DNA of 45,568 nucleotides from an uncultured Oscillospiraceae bacterium (GCA_934636865.1 CAKUBI010000014.1:1-45568), one strand, 5' to 3'. Positions 22,542 through 31,053 are shown, counted from the first letter of the stretch. The notes: generated from the letters alone by a model not told the origin. Numbers and translations: made by a program.

Positions 22542-24773
22542 TTAGTCGCGCACCGAGCTGTCGCTGAACTGGACGCGCACGACCGTACCGGCCTCCACCT
22601 CCGTGCCGGGATCGATGCTCTGCGAGATCGCGCGCACGGTAGAAGAGCTCGAGCTCTTCGCGCCGGAAACGCCCATGATGAGCCCCGCGTTCACGATCTT
22701 CTGGTTGGCCGTCGCGGCGCTGTCGCCCACGACGTTCGGCACGATGCACTTTTCCGTGGACTTCTCCGCGCCGAGGTAGAGGATGATCTCCGCGCTGTTC
22801 GGCACGATCGCGCCGCCGGCGGGGGTCTGGTCGGTGACGGTGTCGCCGTCGCCGACGGTACGGCAGGCAAAGCCGCTGGCCGCGAGCTTTTCCGCCGCCG
22901 CGTCCCTGCTGAGACCCACGACGTTCGGCACGGTCTTATCCGCGCCGACGAGCTCTTCTGCGGTGTAGCTCGGCTCGATGCCGAGATAGGGCAGGATCTC
23001 CGCCATGACGGAGCTTGCGACCGGCGCGACCATGTTGCCGCCGGAAACGTAGGTGCCGGTGTTTCTGCTCGGCTCGTCGAGTGTAAGGAGCATCATGATC
23101 TGCGGGTCGTCCGCGGGCGCCATGCACACGAACGAGACGATGACGCCGCCGCCGACCTTATCGGCCGTGCCGGTCTTGCCGCCGATGCGGTAGCCCGCGA
23201 CCTGGCCGTTCTTGCCCGTGCCGCTTGTGACCTCCTGCTCCATGATCTGACGCACGAGCGCGGAGGTCTCCTCGGAGATCACCTGACGGATGGGCGTCGC
23301 TTCATGCTTGGAAACGACGTTGCCGTCCTGATCGGTGATCTGCTCGACGAGGTAGGGCGTGTAAAGGTAGCCGCCGTTGACGCAGGCGCACTGCGCCGCG
23401 AGCAGCGCGATGGGCGTGACGTTGAAGTTCTGGCCGAAGGCATAGCACGCAAGGGCGAGCGTGGAATATTCGATCTCCTTGTTGACAAAGCCGCTGGCCT
23501 CGCCGTTGATATCGAGCCCCGTCTGCTCGACAAGGCCGAAGTCCTTCATATACTGGTAGAACTTGGCGTTGCCGATGCGAAGGCCGATGTTGATGAACGC
23601 AGGGTTGCAGGAGTTGGCGAACGCCGTCGCAAGGTCCTGCTGGCCGTGGCCTGTGCGCTTGGAGCACCAGATCTTCTGGCCCTCGACGGTGATATTGCCG
23701 CCGCAGTAGAAGCCCGTGCTCAGGTCCACGACGTTTTCCTCCAGCGCCATGGCGAGCGTGAGCGTTTTGAACGTGGAGCCCGGCTCGTAGGTGTCGTTGA
23801 ACACCTTGCTGCGCCACTGCTTGTTGCGAAGGTCCGTCGCATTTTCGATGATCTGCTCCTCCGTCATGCCGGCGGTGAGAAAATCGTTGTAGATCGTGCT
23901 GGGAGAATTGAGGTCATAGGTCGGCAGCGAGGCCATGGCGAGCACCGCGCCGGTGTTCACATCCATGACGATGCCCGTCGCGCCCTTGCCGGTGCCGAAG
24001 CGCGCCTCCAGCTCCTGCACGCCCTTCTCAAGGTAATACTGGATGGTGGTGTCGAGCGTGGTCTGCAAATCGCAGCCGTTTTCCGCGTCGAAGTACTGGT
24101 CGTACTGGTAGAGCACGGCGCGGCCGTCGCGGTCGCGCGCGGTCACGACCATGCCGCTCTCGCCGGTCAGCACGTCGTTATAGGCGGACTCAAGGCCCAT
24201 CGCGCCGCCGTTATCGTTGGCAAAGCCGATGACCTGCGCGGCGAGCGAGCCCTTGGGATAGCTGCGCTTGCTCGTGGGACGGATGAAAACGCCCTTGAGG
24301 TTATTCTCGTTGATGAACTCGCGTACCTTGTCTGCAAGCTCGTCGTCCGCCTTTTTCTTGAGGACCTCGTACTGCGAGCTGGTCTTTTCCATCATCTTGA
24401 GGATATCGTCCTTGTCGAGTTCGAGGATCCCGGCAAGGCCCTCGGCGATGAGGTCCTGATCCTGCTCGTTTTCGATGATCTCCTTGGGCGAGATAAAAAT
24501 ATCCTCCGCCGAGGCGGACATGGCGAGGATCGTGCCGTTTCGGTCGTAGATCGTGCCGCGGCTCGCCTCCACGGTGGTGCGCAGCGTCTGCTGGCGCACG
24601 GCGGCGGACTGGAGCTCCTCGTGCTCTGTGATCTGCCAGTGGTAGAGCTTGGTGAACAGCACCACGAACGTCAGCACGCCGAACACGCCCAGAAGCAGCA
24701 GCGTCCTGGACTGAATGATGCGGTTGGCGCGGCGCGCGGATTCGGGGCGCCTTCTCTTCCGGGGATCTGCCAC
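22542..24773 (-). CDS. Class B penicillin-binding protein with PASTA domains (FtsI/PBP2B/SpoVD type)
   Basis: Septal peptidoglycan transpeptidase, 743 residues. Basic tail, one membrane anchor (about 23-43), pedestal domain starting RGTIYDRNGTILA, transpeptidase domain with the SxxK serine in EPGSTFKTLT, SxN in FANSCNPAF and KTGTA near 545, then two C-terminal PASTA domains (KTVPNVVGLSRDAA; KCIVPNVVGDSAATA). GTG start at 24773 with AAGGAGG ten bases upstream. Lies between ftsL-like and murE in the dcw cluster, the place of pbpB or spoVD. Bacillus has both, in tandem; only one copy is here, so it may serve division, cortex synthesis or both. Partner of FtsW. Confidence 0.95.
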   Translation of the reverse strand: MADPRKRRRPESARRANRIIQSRTLLLLGVFGVLTFVVLFTKLYHWQITEHEELQSAAVRQQTLRTTVEASRGTIYDRNGTILAMSASAEDIFISPKEIIENEQDQDLIAEGLAGILELDKDDILKMMEKTSSQYEVLKKKADDELADKVREFINENNLKGVFIRPTSKRSYPKGSLAAQVIGFANDNGGAMGLESAYNDVLTGESGMVVTARDRDGRAVLYQYDQYFDAENGCDLQTTLDTTIQYYLEKGVQELEARFGTGKGATGIVMDVNTGAVLAMASLPTYDLNSPSTIYNDFLTAGMTEEQIIENATDLRNKQWRSKVFNDTYEPGSTFKTLTLAMALEENVVDLSTGFYCGGNITVEGQKIWCSKRTGHGQQDLATAFANSCNPAFINIGLRIGNAKFYQYMKDFGLVEQTGLDINGEASGFVNKEIEYSTLALACYAFGQNFNVTPIALLAAQCACVNGGYLYTPYLVEQITDQDGNVVSKHEATPIRQVISEETSALVRQIMEQEVTSGTGKNGQVAGYRIGGKTGTADKVGGGVIVSFVCMAPADDPQIMMLLTLDEPSRNTGTYVSGGNMVAPVASSVMAEILPYLGIEPSYTAEELVGADKTVPNVVGLSRDAAAEKLAASGFACRTVGDGDTVTDQTPAGGAIVPNSAEIILYLGAEKSTEKCIVPNVVGDSAATANQKIVNAGLIMGVSGAKSSSSSTVRAISQSIDPGTEVEAGTVVRVQFSDSSVRD

Positions 24774-24800
24774 GGTCGTTCATCCTCCTTAAAGATGGAA

Positions 24801-24827
24801 AAGGAGTAAGGAAGCTCCTTACTCCTT
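24801..24827 (-). terminator. Strong hairpin between ftsL-like gene and PBP gene
   Basis: Perfect 12-bp stem AAGGAGTAAGGA/TCCTTACTCCTT with a three-base loop, followed on the minus strand by TTCCATCTTT. T-tract imperfect; partial terminator or processing site within the dcw operon. Confidence 0.5.
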
Positions 24828-24841
24828 ATGTATAGCTTCGC

Positions 24842-25414
24842 TCATTTGAAATATTCCACCACGGCGCACACGCCCTTGCCCAGCGAGGAAAGCACCTTAC
24901 TGAGCACGCTGGCGCTCTGCTGCTGGTAGACGACCACGCCGTCCGGCTCGGACAGGTCGATGTAGTAGACCTGCGAGGAGCTGGGCTTGGACATTCCGGC
25001 GGCGGCCGCCGCCTCCTTGATGGTGGTAAGATCAAAGGTCTTTTCATAGCGCGTGAGCAGCGCGACGTGCTCGTCCTCGAGCGCGGTGAGCTCCTTCTGC
25101 ATCGACACGACGTTCGAGGAGATCTCCGTGAGCTGCGCGCGGCACATGATCATCAGCGCGACCAGCCCGGCCAGCGCCGCGAAGCCGCACAGCGAGCCGA
25201 GCGAGACCTTTTCGCGTCTGCGCCGGACGGGGGCGGCGCGGCGCTCGGGCTTTTTCTGCGGCGGACGGATAAATTCCTCCCGCTCGCGCTCGCGGCCGTA
25301 TTCCTGCTCGCGGCGCAGCCTGCGCTGCCGCTCCTCATAGGCGGGATCGTAGGCAAGGTTCCCAACGACACGGCCGCCGGTATATCCTGTATGTTGATGT
25401 CTGCGGCTGGCCAT
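24842..25414 (-). CDS. FtsL-like bitopic division protein
   Basis: 190 residues: a long Arg/Glu-rich cytoplasmic region (1-70), one transmembrane helix (about 74-92; SLCGFAALAGLVALMIM), and a short extracytoplasmic coiled coil (LTEISSNVVSMQKELTALED) ending in a region TIKEAAAAAGMSKPSSSQVY typical of FtsL/DivIC leucine-zipper proteins. It occupies the ftsL position between rsmH and the class B PBP. Sequence similarity within FtsL is always weak, so the call rests on topology and place. ATG at 25414 with AAAGGAAG upstream. The C-terminal tail of 40 residues after the coiled coil is longer than usual. Confidence 0.8.
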   Translation of the reverse strand: MASRRHQHTGYTGGRVVGNLAYDPAYEERQRRLRREQEYGREREREEFIRPPQKKPERRAAPVRRRREKVSLGSLCGFAALAGLVALMIMCRAQLTEISSNVVSMQKELTALEDEHVALLTRYEKTFDLTTIKEAAAAAGMSKPSSSQVYYIDLSEPDGVVVYQQQSASVLSKVLSSLGKGVCAVVEYFK

Positions 25415-25456
25415 GTGCGATCTTCCTTTCCGGTCAAATTCTGATTCTGTTCAACG

Positions 25457-26395
25457 TCAGCACTTTTCCGCGACGCGCAGCTTGGCGCTGCGGGCGCGGG
25501 GATTTTCTTCAAGCTCTTCCTCTCCCGAGACGACGGGCTTTCTCGTGAGGATCTTTACCTTCGGCGTTCTGCCGCACACGCACACCGGGAATTCCGGCGG
25601 GCAGATGCAGCCCTGCGCCAGCTCCTGAAATTTTTTCTTGACGATGCGGTCCTCAAGCGAGTGGAACGTGATGACGGCAAGCCGCCCGCCGCTCCTGAGG
25701 TTCTCCTCCGCCGCGTCGAGCATCGGCGGAAGCTCGCCCAGCTCGTCGTTCACGGCGATGCGGATGGCCTGAAAGCTCCGCTTGGCGGGGTGCTGCTTTT
25801 CGCGCAGCGCGCTCGCGGGCATGGCCGAGCGGATGATATCGGCAAGCTCGAGCGTCGTCTCGACGGGCTTTTCCTCGCGCTGCCGGCAGATCTTTTTGGC
25901 AATGGCGGGCGCGTAGCGCTCCTCGCCGTATTCAAAGAGGATGCGGCGCAGCTCCTCATAGGGCCACGCGTTCACGACCTCACGCGCCGTCAGCGCGGCG
26001 GACTCGTCCATGCGCATGTCGAGCGGCGCGTCCTGTTTGTAGGAAAAGCCGCGCTGCGCCTCGTCGAGCTGCGGAGAGGAAACGCCCAGGTCGAAGAGCA
26101 TCCCGTCCACGCCGTGCACGTTCAGCTCGCGAAGCACGCTCCCCAGCGCGCTGAAGTTGCTGTGCACCAGCGTGACCTTATCCATATAGTCGCCCAGACG
26201 GCGGTTTGCGGCCCCGATGGCCGTTTCGTCGCGGTCGAGCGCGATGAGCCGCCCCGTCGTCAGGCGGCGGACGATCTCAAGCGAGTGCCCGGCGCGGCCG
26301 AGCGTGCCGTCCACATAAATGCCGTCGGGCCTGATATTGAGCGCGTCAAGGCACTCGTGCAGCAGCACCGGCTTATGCCCGTAGTTCTCTTCCAT
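25457..26395 (-). CDS. rsmH: 16S rRNA (cytosine-1402-N4)-methyltransferase
   Basis: SAM-dependent enzyme (MraW) modifying C1402 in the ribosomal P site. 312 residues. Family markers: HKPVLLHECLDAL at the start, VDGTLGRAGHS (SAM loop), LIALDRDETAI, MLFDLGVSSPQLDEAQRGFS, PAKRSFQAIRIAVNDELGEL and ITFHSLEDRIVKK. ATG at 26395, one base after the mraZ stop. Second gene of the dcw operon, as in nearly all bacteria. Confidence 0.98.
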   Translation of the reverse strand: MEENYGHKPVLLHECLDALNIRPDGIYVDGTLGRAGHSLEIVRRLTTGRLIALDRDETAIGAANRRLGDYMDKVTLVHSNFSALGSVLRELNVHGVDGMLFDLGVSSPQLDEAQRGFSYKQDAPLDMRMDESAALTAREVVNAWPYEELRRILFEYGEERYAPAIAKKICRQREEKPVETTLELADIIRSAMPASALREKQHPAKRSFQAIRIAVNDELGELPPMLDAAEENLRSGGRLAVITFHSLEDRIVKKKFQELAQGCICPPEFPVCVCGRTPKVKILTRKPVVSGEEELEENPRARSAKLRVAEKC

Positions 26396-26396
26396 C

Positions 26397-26813
26397 TCAG
26401 AACCCCAGCTCTTCCATCACGGCGGCCAGATTCTCGGGATTGAGTTCCTCGGCCTCGATCTGCGCCCACTTCTCCGCGTTCCAGATCTCGGCGCGGTTGG
26501 AAACGCCGATCACGACCACGTCCTTTTCAAGCCCCGCGTAGGCTCTGAGCTTCTGCGGGATCAGGATGCGTCCCTGCGCGTCGGGCTCGCACTTGGCGGC
26601 GTTGGCAAACAGCGGGCGCATGGCCTTGGTCCGGGTGTAGGGCAGGCTTTCAAACTTTTCGGTGAAGCGCGCCCAGGACGCATCGGAATAAACGCTCAGG
26701 CAGGCGTCCATGCCCATGGTGACATAAAACGTCTCGCCCAGCTCCTCGCGCAGCTTCGCGGGAATAAACAGCCGCCCCTTGGCGTCGATCGTGTGCTGAT
26801 ACTGACCCGTCAC
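26397..26813 (-). CDS. mraZ: Transcriptional regulator MraZ
   Basis: AbrB-like DNA-binding protein that controls its own dcw operon. 138 residues with two swapped-hairpin repeats, each with the DxxGR signature: DAKGRLFIPAKLREEL and DAQGRILIPQKLRAYAGL. GTG start at 26813 (TGQYQHTIDAKGR follows) with AAGGGGGG ten bases upstream; no ATG gives the right N-terminus. The long open frame upstream is non-coding leader and promoter. MraZ-box-like direct repeats lie at the promoter, indicating autoregulation. Confidence 0.95.
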   Translation of the reverse strand: MTGQYQHTIDAKGRLFIPAKLREELGETFYVTMGMDACLSVYSDASWARFTEKFESLPYTRTKAMRPLFANAAKCEPDAQGRILIPQKLRAYAGLEKDVVVIGVSNRAEIWNAEKWAQIEAEELNPENLAAVMEELGF

Positions 26814-26953
26814 GGCGGCATTTCCCCCCTTTTTATGGCGATCTCGGCGGCAGAAGAGGGCGAAAATCCCGGCCCTCCCGGATTTCCGGAGGGTCGAGCC
26901 GTTCCATTGATCTGCCGCAGTGTGGGAAAATGAACCATTTTCATGCAATGGCA

Positions 26954-26968
26954 CGCCACTTTTCCCCA
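26954..26968 (-). promoter_or_regulatory. MraZ-box-like direct repeats
   Basis: Minus strand TGGGG-AAAAG-TGGCG (26968-26954): two TGG-starting pentamers one helical turn apart, just downstream of the -10. MraZ is known to bind such 10-base-spaced TGGGN repeats at its own promoter. Confidence 0.6.
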
Positions 26969-26979
26969 CCCGCGGTTTG

Positions 26980-27008
26980 AGTATACGAGATTCACATAAA
27001 AAATGCAA
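26980..27008 (-). promoter_or_regulatory. Sigma-A promoter of the dcw operon (mraZ)
   Basis: Minus strand TTGCAT (27008-27003), 17-base spacer, TATACT (26985-26980). It implies a leader of about 160 bases before mraZ, containing a hairpin CCCTCC..GGAGGG at 26873-26893. Confidence 0.85.
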
Positions 27009-27105
27009 GCAGAAATTTTCCTGTGTTTTCAAGCCTTTCGGCGCTTTTTCCGTGAAAACGCCGCCGCTTTTCCACAGGCTTGCGAACGCATGTTCCATTC
27101 GTTTT

Positions 27106-27148
27106 GAAAAGAAAGCAGGAGCGCCACAATATCTTGTGGTGCTCCTGC
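27106..27148 (-). terminator. Terminator after the rsmD-coaD operon
   Basis: 15-bp stem GCAGGAGCGCCACAA/TTGTGGTGCTCCTGC (27115-27148, one wobble pair) followed on the minus strand by TTTCTTTTC. The rest of 27009-27228 has no gene. Confidence 0.88.
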
Positions 27149-27228
27149 AAGTCAGGTCCAAATATAGATTATGTCTACCAAACGCGTCGGTTTTTGTCGA
27201 TTTTGACAAATTTTATAGTTGCTAATAC

Positions 27229-27738
27229 TTATTTTTCAGCAGACTGTGCCAGTTCCTCGCGCTTTTTCTGCATCTGCTCGGCGGAGGCGGCGCGGAAGCG
27301 CACGCGGGACTGCTTGACCTCCTCGAGCGCCATCTGGATGGCCTCCTCGGTGCGGCGCAGCGCGTCCTCGGTGTACTCGTTGGCCACGCGGTACATCTCG
27401 CGCGAGCGGTCCTCTGCCTTTTTGATGATCTCATGGCTGCGCTCGCGGGCCGCGCCGAGCACCTCGGTCTCGGAGATCTTGTTCTTCGCGTCCTGCTCGG
27501 CCTGCTGCATCATGCGCTCCACATCGCGCTTGGCGGCCTTGACATAGTCCTCCTTGGCGCGGATGAGCTCCTGCGCACGCGACAGCTCCACCGGGAGCTG
27601 GGCGCGGATCTCGTCGAGAAGATCGAGCGCCTCGTCGCGGTTCAGCAGGCATTTTTCGCTCGACAGCGGCGCGTTCTTCGCCCCGTCGATCATCTCATAA
27701 AGCATATCAAGAAGATGCTGTACATCGTTATTCGCCAT
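27229..27738 (-). CDS. Coiled-coil protein of unknown function downstream of coaD
   Basis: 169 residues, soluble, almost entirely helical and charged. The middle (about 55-130) is a continuous heptad-rich coiled coil (AAKRDVERMMQQAEQDAKNK) resembling DivIVA or ATP-synthase b/H-type stalks. No enzyme motif. Overlaps the coaD end by 11 bases, so it is translationally coupled to coaD; ATG at 27738 with AAGGATGG upstream. In several Clostridia a similar protein follows coaD. A structural or division-site scaffold role is a guess. A strong terminator follows. Confidence 0.75.
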   Translation of the reverse strand: MANNDVQHLLDMLYEMIDGAKNAPLSSEKCLLNRDEALDLLDEIRAQLPVELSRAQELIRAKEDYVKAAKRDVERMMQQAEQDAKNKISETEVLGAARERSHEIIKKAEDRSREMYRVANEYTEDALRRTEEAIQMALEEVKQSRVRFRAASAEQMQKKREELAQSAEK

Positions 27739-28216
27739 GGTTTCTCCATCCTTTCACAAGCTCCGCCGCGCGCCGCGGCATGTATTTTTCAAGGGGCTGG
27801 CCGTATTTGATCATCTCGCGCACCATCGTGGAGCTGATGTGCTGATACCTCGGCTCGGCGATGAGCAGGACCGTTTCAAGCGCGCCCTCCGATACGTCGC
27901 GGTAGATGAGCGAGAGCTGCTGCTCTGCGTCAAAGTCCACGCTGTTGCGCACGCCGCGCACCAGAAACTGCGCGTTTCTGCGCAGCGCGTAATCGGTCAG
28001 AAGGCCGCCGAGCTCCGCCTCCACGTTGGGAAACGCCTCAACGCTCGCGCGCATGAGCGCGAGCTTCTGCTCGTCGGTGAACATCGGGTGCGTTTTCATC
28101 CCGTTCGGCACGATGGACACATACACGCGGTCGAAGAGCTTCGACGCGCGCGCGATGATATCCTGATGCCCAATCGTCACGGGATCGAACGAGCCGGGAA
28201 AGACTGCGATCCTCAT
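27728..28216 (-). CDS. coaD: Phosphopantetheine adenylyltransferase
   Basis: Penultimate step of coenzyme A synthesis: 4'-phosphopantetheine + ATP to dephospho-CoA. 162 residues, nucleotidyltransferase fold: FPGSFDPVTIGHQDII (the T/HxGH active site reads TIGH), LVRGVRNSVDFDAE and the ISSTMVREM ATP-binding motif. Start overlaps the rsmD stop as ATGA, so translation is coupled. rsmD-coaD adjacency is common in Firmicutes. Confidence 0.98.
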   Translation of the reverse strand: MRIAVFPGSFDPVTIGHQDIIARASKLFDRVYVSIVPNGMKTHPMFTDEQKLALMRASVEAFPNVEAELGGLLTDYALRRNAQFLVRGVRNSVDFDAEQQLSLIYRDVSEGALETVLLIAEPRYQHISSTMVREMIKYGQPLEKYMPRRAAELVKGWRNHGE

Positions 28217-28770
28217 GCCTCGTCCTCCCCTGCGCGGTGGTAGATGCTCACCTTGATCTTGCCGTAGCGGTACTCGCGGTACAGGCGGTACGGCGCGGGA
28301 AGCTCGGGCAGGATCTGGTTCTGCGGGCTTTCCGCGACCATTATACCATGGGGCGATAAAATGTCAAACGAGGCAATCTTCTCCATCGCCTGCTCCAAAA
28401 GGCCGCTTTCATACGGCGGGTCGAGGAAGATGATGTCGAACCGGCCGCGCTGCGTGCCGAGCGCCGCGAGCGAATCGCCGCAGATGACCTGCGCGTTTTC
28501 CTCAAGGCGGCACAGCGCGAGGTTTTCGCGCACGAGCTTCACCGCGTCCGCGCGCTTATCCACAAACAGCGCGCTTTTCGCCCCGCGCGAGAGCGCCTCG
28601 ATGCCCAGCTGCCCCGTGCCCGCAAAAAGGTCGAGCACGCGCGCATCCTCCACGTCGAATTGGATACAATTAAAAATACTTTCCTTGACCTTGTCGGTCG
28701 TGGGGCGGGTCTCCATCCCCTTCAGTTCGCCCAGCCGCCGTCCGCGCGCCGAGCCTGTGATCACTCTCAT
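28213..28770 (-). CDS. rsmD: 16S rRNA (guanine-966-N2)-methyltransferase
   Basis: Methylates G966 of 16S rRNA. 185 residues: N-terminal RVITGSARGRRL, SAM-binding VLDLFAGTGQLGIEALSRGA and the catalytic motif FLDPPYESG of N2/N6 amino methyltransferases. ATG at 28770 with AAGGAAG upstream; the frame is open 12 codons further without a ribosome binding site. First gene of the rsmD-coaD-coiled-coil operon, from the promoter at 28823-28851. Confidence 0.96.
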   Translation of the reverse strand: MRVITGSARGRRLGELKGMETRPTTDKVKESIFNCIQFDVEDARVLDLFAGTGQLGIEALSRGAKSALFVDKRADAVKLVRENLALCRLEENAQVICGDSLAALGTQRGRFDIIFLDPPYESGLLEQAMEKIASFDILSPHGIMVAESPQNQILPELPAPYRLYREYRYGKIKVSIYHRAGEDEA

Positions 28771-28822
28771 AATCCGCTTCCTTCCCTGCGCCGCGAGCGG
28801 GCGCAAGCTCTCTTAGGTTTCC

Positions 28823-28851
28823 ATAATACGTGAATTTCCGTTCATTTTCAA
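28823..28851 (-). promoter_or_regulatory. Sigma-A promoter of rsmD-coaD
   Basis: Minus strand TTGAAA (28851-28846), 17-base spacer, TATTAT (28828-28823). Confidence 0.8.
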
Positions 28852-28897
28852 TAGACTTCGCTGACATTTTCCCGCTTTTTACGCAAAATATTTTCTC

Positions 28898-28926
28898 TTG
28901 TTATTCCCGCGCTCTTCGTATATAAT
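28898..28926 (+). promoter_or_regulatory. Sigma-A promoter of asp23-fakA
   Basis: TTGTTA (28898-28903), 17-base spacer, TATAAT (28921-28926), 64 bases before the ATG. Confidence 0.85.
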
Positions 28927-28989
28927 GATACGGAATAGTGATATGGTCATATCTTATCGACATTGACCAGGGAGAAAGGAGTATCTTCC

Positions 28990-29340
28990 ATGATCAGGCT
29001 ACAGACCGAAAAGGGCGAGATCAGCATTTCTGATGCCGCTCTGTCCAATATTACCGGCGCCGCGGCCACAAGCTGCTTCGGCGTCAAGGGCATGGCCTAC
29101 CGTTCGATGACGGACGGCCTTGTCCACCTGCTGCGCCGCGAAGCGATGAGCAAGGGCGTACGCATCATCCCCCACGAGGAGGGAGACATTTCCATCGAGC
29201 TGCACATCATCGTCGAGCACGGCGTGAACATTGCCGCCGTTTGCCGCTCGATCATCAATCAGGTGCGCTATATGGTCAGCGAAAACACAGGCGCAAGCAT
29301 CCGAAGCATCGATGTCTGCGTCGACAGCATGAATATGTAA
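28990..29340 (+). CDS. Asp23/Gls24-family protein
   Basis: 116 residues, the YloU-like member of the Asp23 family (DUF322): short beta-rich N-terminus (EKGEISISDAAL), SCFGVKGMAYRS, a segment IELHIIVEHGVNIAAVCRSI and VDSMNM end. These proteins are envelope-associated and stress-linked; biochemical role not settled. ATG at 28990 (MIRLQTEKGE) with AAAGGAG eight bases upstream. Immediately before the fakA/yloV gene, 21 bases apart, the standard yloU-yloV arrangement of Firmicutes. Confidence 0.92.
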   Translation: MIRLQTEKGEISISDAALSNITGAAATSCFGVKGMAYRSMTDGLVHLLRREAMSKGVRIIPHEEGDISIELHIIVEHGVNIAAVCRSIINQVRYMVSENTGASIRSIDVCVDSMNM

Positions 29341-29361
29341 AACCGAGGAGGACGTCATCCC

Positions 29362-31041
29362 ATGCACGATACCATCAATGGTGCCATGTTCAAGGAGATG
29401 CTGCTCTTCGGCACCGTCTCCATCACGCAGGCACAGCAAGCCATCAACGATCTCAATGTTTTCCCCGTGCCCGACGGCGATACGGGCACGAACATGAGCC
29501 TTACCATCCAGACCGCGGCGCAGGAGCTCAAAAAGCTCGAGCCCGCCACGGTCGATCAGGCCGCCTCCGTCACCGCCTCCGCGCTGCTGCGCGGCGCGCG
29601 CGGCAATTCGGGCGTCATTCTGTCGCTCCTCTTCCGCGGCATCTCCAAGGAGCTCAAGGGCTGCAGGGAGGCCGACGGCTGCGCGTTCGCAGCCGCGCTG
29701 CGCGAGGGCGTCGCCGCGGCGTACAACGCCGTGATGAAGCCCGCCGAAGGCACGATCCTGACCGTCTCGCGCCTTGCCGCCGAGCGGGCCGTGACCGCCG
29801 CCGAGGAGCACAACAGCGTTGAATACGTCATCGAGCAGGCCATCGCCCAGGGCGAGGTCACGCTCTCACAGACGACCGACATGAACCCCGTTCTGAAAAA
29901 GGCCGGCGTGGTCGATGCCGGCGGCAAGGGCTTCCTGCTCATTCTCGGCGGCATGCTCAGCGCGCTGCGCGGCGAGCAGCGCCCCGAGCTCACGGCGGAG
30001 GACACGCAGGAGAAGGCGGATTTCGCCATGCTCTCCGAGGAGGACATCACCTTCACGTTCGACACCGTGTTCATCGTCCGCAAGAGCGGGCGCAGCATCG
30101 AGCCGTTCCGCAGATTTCTCGACGGCATCGGCGATTCGCTCGTCATCGGCGAGGACGACGAGGCCTTCAAGGTCCACGTCCACACCGACATTCCCGGCGA
30201 AGCGCTGACTGAAGCACAGAAGTACGGCACGCTCGAGCTTGCCAAGATCGAAAACATGCGCACGCAGGCCCAGCAGCTTGCCGCGGGCGTCAAGGCCCAG
30301 TCCACCGACGATCTCGAGGCCGTCGAGCAGGAGCTTGAAGCCGCCGGGCAGGAGGAAGGCTGCGAAGAAGCGGAGCCCGAGAAGGACTTCGGCTTTCTCG
30401 CCGTCTGCGCGGGCGACGGCCTTGCGGGCGTTTTCACCGACCTTGGCGCGGACGGCGTCATCAGCGGCGGGCAGACCATGAACCCCTCGACCGAGAGCAT
30501 CCTCAAGGAGATCAAGAAGGTCCGTGCGCACACGGTCTTTGTCCTGCCCAACAACAAAAACATCATCATGGCCGCGCAGCAGTGCGAGGGCCTGACGGAC
30601 AAGAAGGTCGTCGTTATCCCCACGGCCTCGATCCCGCAGGGCGTGAGCGCGATGATGGCCGTCGATCCCGACGCGGAGAGCGCCGAGGCGATCGAGCAGG
30701 CCATGACGGCCGCCGCGCAGTGCGTCTCCACCGCGCAGATCACCTACGCCGCGCGCAATTCCGACTTCGACGGCTTCGACATCCATGAGGGCGACTATCT
30801 TGCGCTGCTGGACGGCAAGCTCCTCGGCACCGACCGCGAGGTCGCAAACCTTCTCGAGCACCTCTCCGAGGAGGCTTCCTCCCGCGAGGCGGAATTCGTC
30901 ACCGTGTTCTACGGCGAGGATGTGAGCGAGGAGGACGCGAAAAAGGCGGGCGATATCTTCTCACGCCGCTGCCCGGACGCCGAGGTCAGCCTGATCCGCG
31001 GCGGTCAGCCGGTCTACTACTATATCATCTCGATCGAATAA
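29362..31041 (+). CDS. fakA: DAK2-domain protein, fatty acid kinase FakA (YloV)
   Basis: 559 residues. N-terminal DAK2/DhaL nucleotide-binding domain (1-200; NVFPVPDGDTGTNMSLT with metal-binding Asp, RGARGNSGVILS), a middle linker domain and a C-terminal DegV-like domain (about 330-559; GGQTMNPSTESIL). In staphylococci FakA phosphorylates fatty acids held by a DegV-type FakB for phospholipid synthesis; no fakB is in this window. The Glu-rich hinge (QELEAAGQEEGCEEAEPEKD) is longer than in well-known members. Good GGAGG upstream of ATG 29362. Operon partner of asp23. Confidence 0.93.
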   Translation: MHDTINGAMFKEMLLFGTVSITQAQQAINDLNVFPVPDGDTGTNMSLTIQTAAQELKKLEPATVDQAASVTASALLRGARGNSGVILSLLFRGISKELKGCREADGCAFAAALREGVAAAYNAVMKPAEGTILTVSRLAAERAVTAAEEHNSVEYVIEQAIAQGEVTLSQTTDMNPVLKKAGVVDAGGKGFLLILGGMLSALRGEQRPELTAEDTQEKADFAMLSEEDITFTFDTVFIVRKSGRSIEPFRRFLDGIGDSLVIGEDDEAFKVHVHTDIPGEALTEAQKYGTLELAKIENMRTQAQQLAAGVKAQSTDDLEAVEQELEAAGQEEGCEEAEPEKDFGFLAVCAGDGLAGVFTDLGADGVISGGQTMNPSTESILKEIKKVRAHTVFVLPNNKNIIMAAQQCEGLTDKKVVVIPTASIPQGVSAMMAVDPDAESAEAIEQAMTAAAQCVSTAQITYAARNSDFDGFDIHEGDYLALLDGKLLGTDREVANLLEHLSEEASSREAEFVTVFYGEDVSEEDAKKAGDIFSRRCPDAEVSLIRGGQPVYYYIISIE

Positions 31042-31053
31042 GTCAAAAAACGG

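Noticed and set aside
21471..24809. A very long open plus-strand frame (over 1100 codons) opposite murE and the PBP gene
   Set aside because: Antisense artefact of GC-rich codon bias; its product is a low-complexity Arg/His/Asp/Val mix with no motif, while the minus strand carries clear families.
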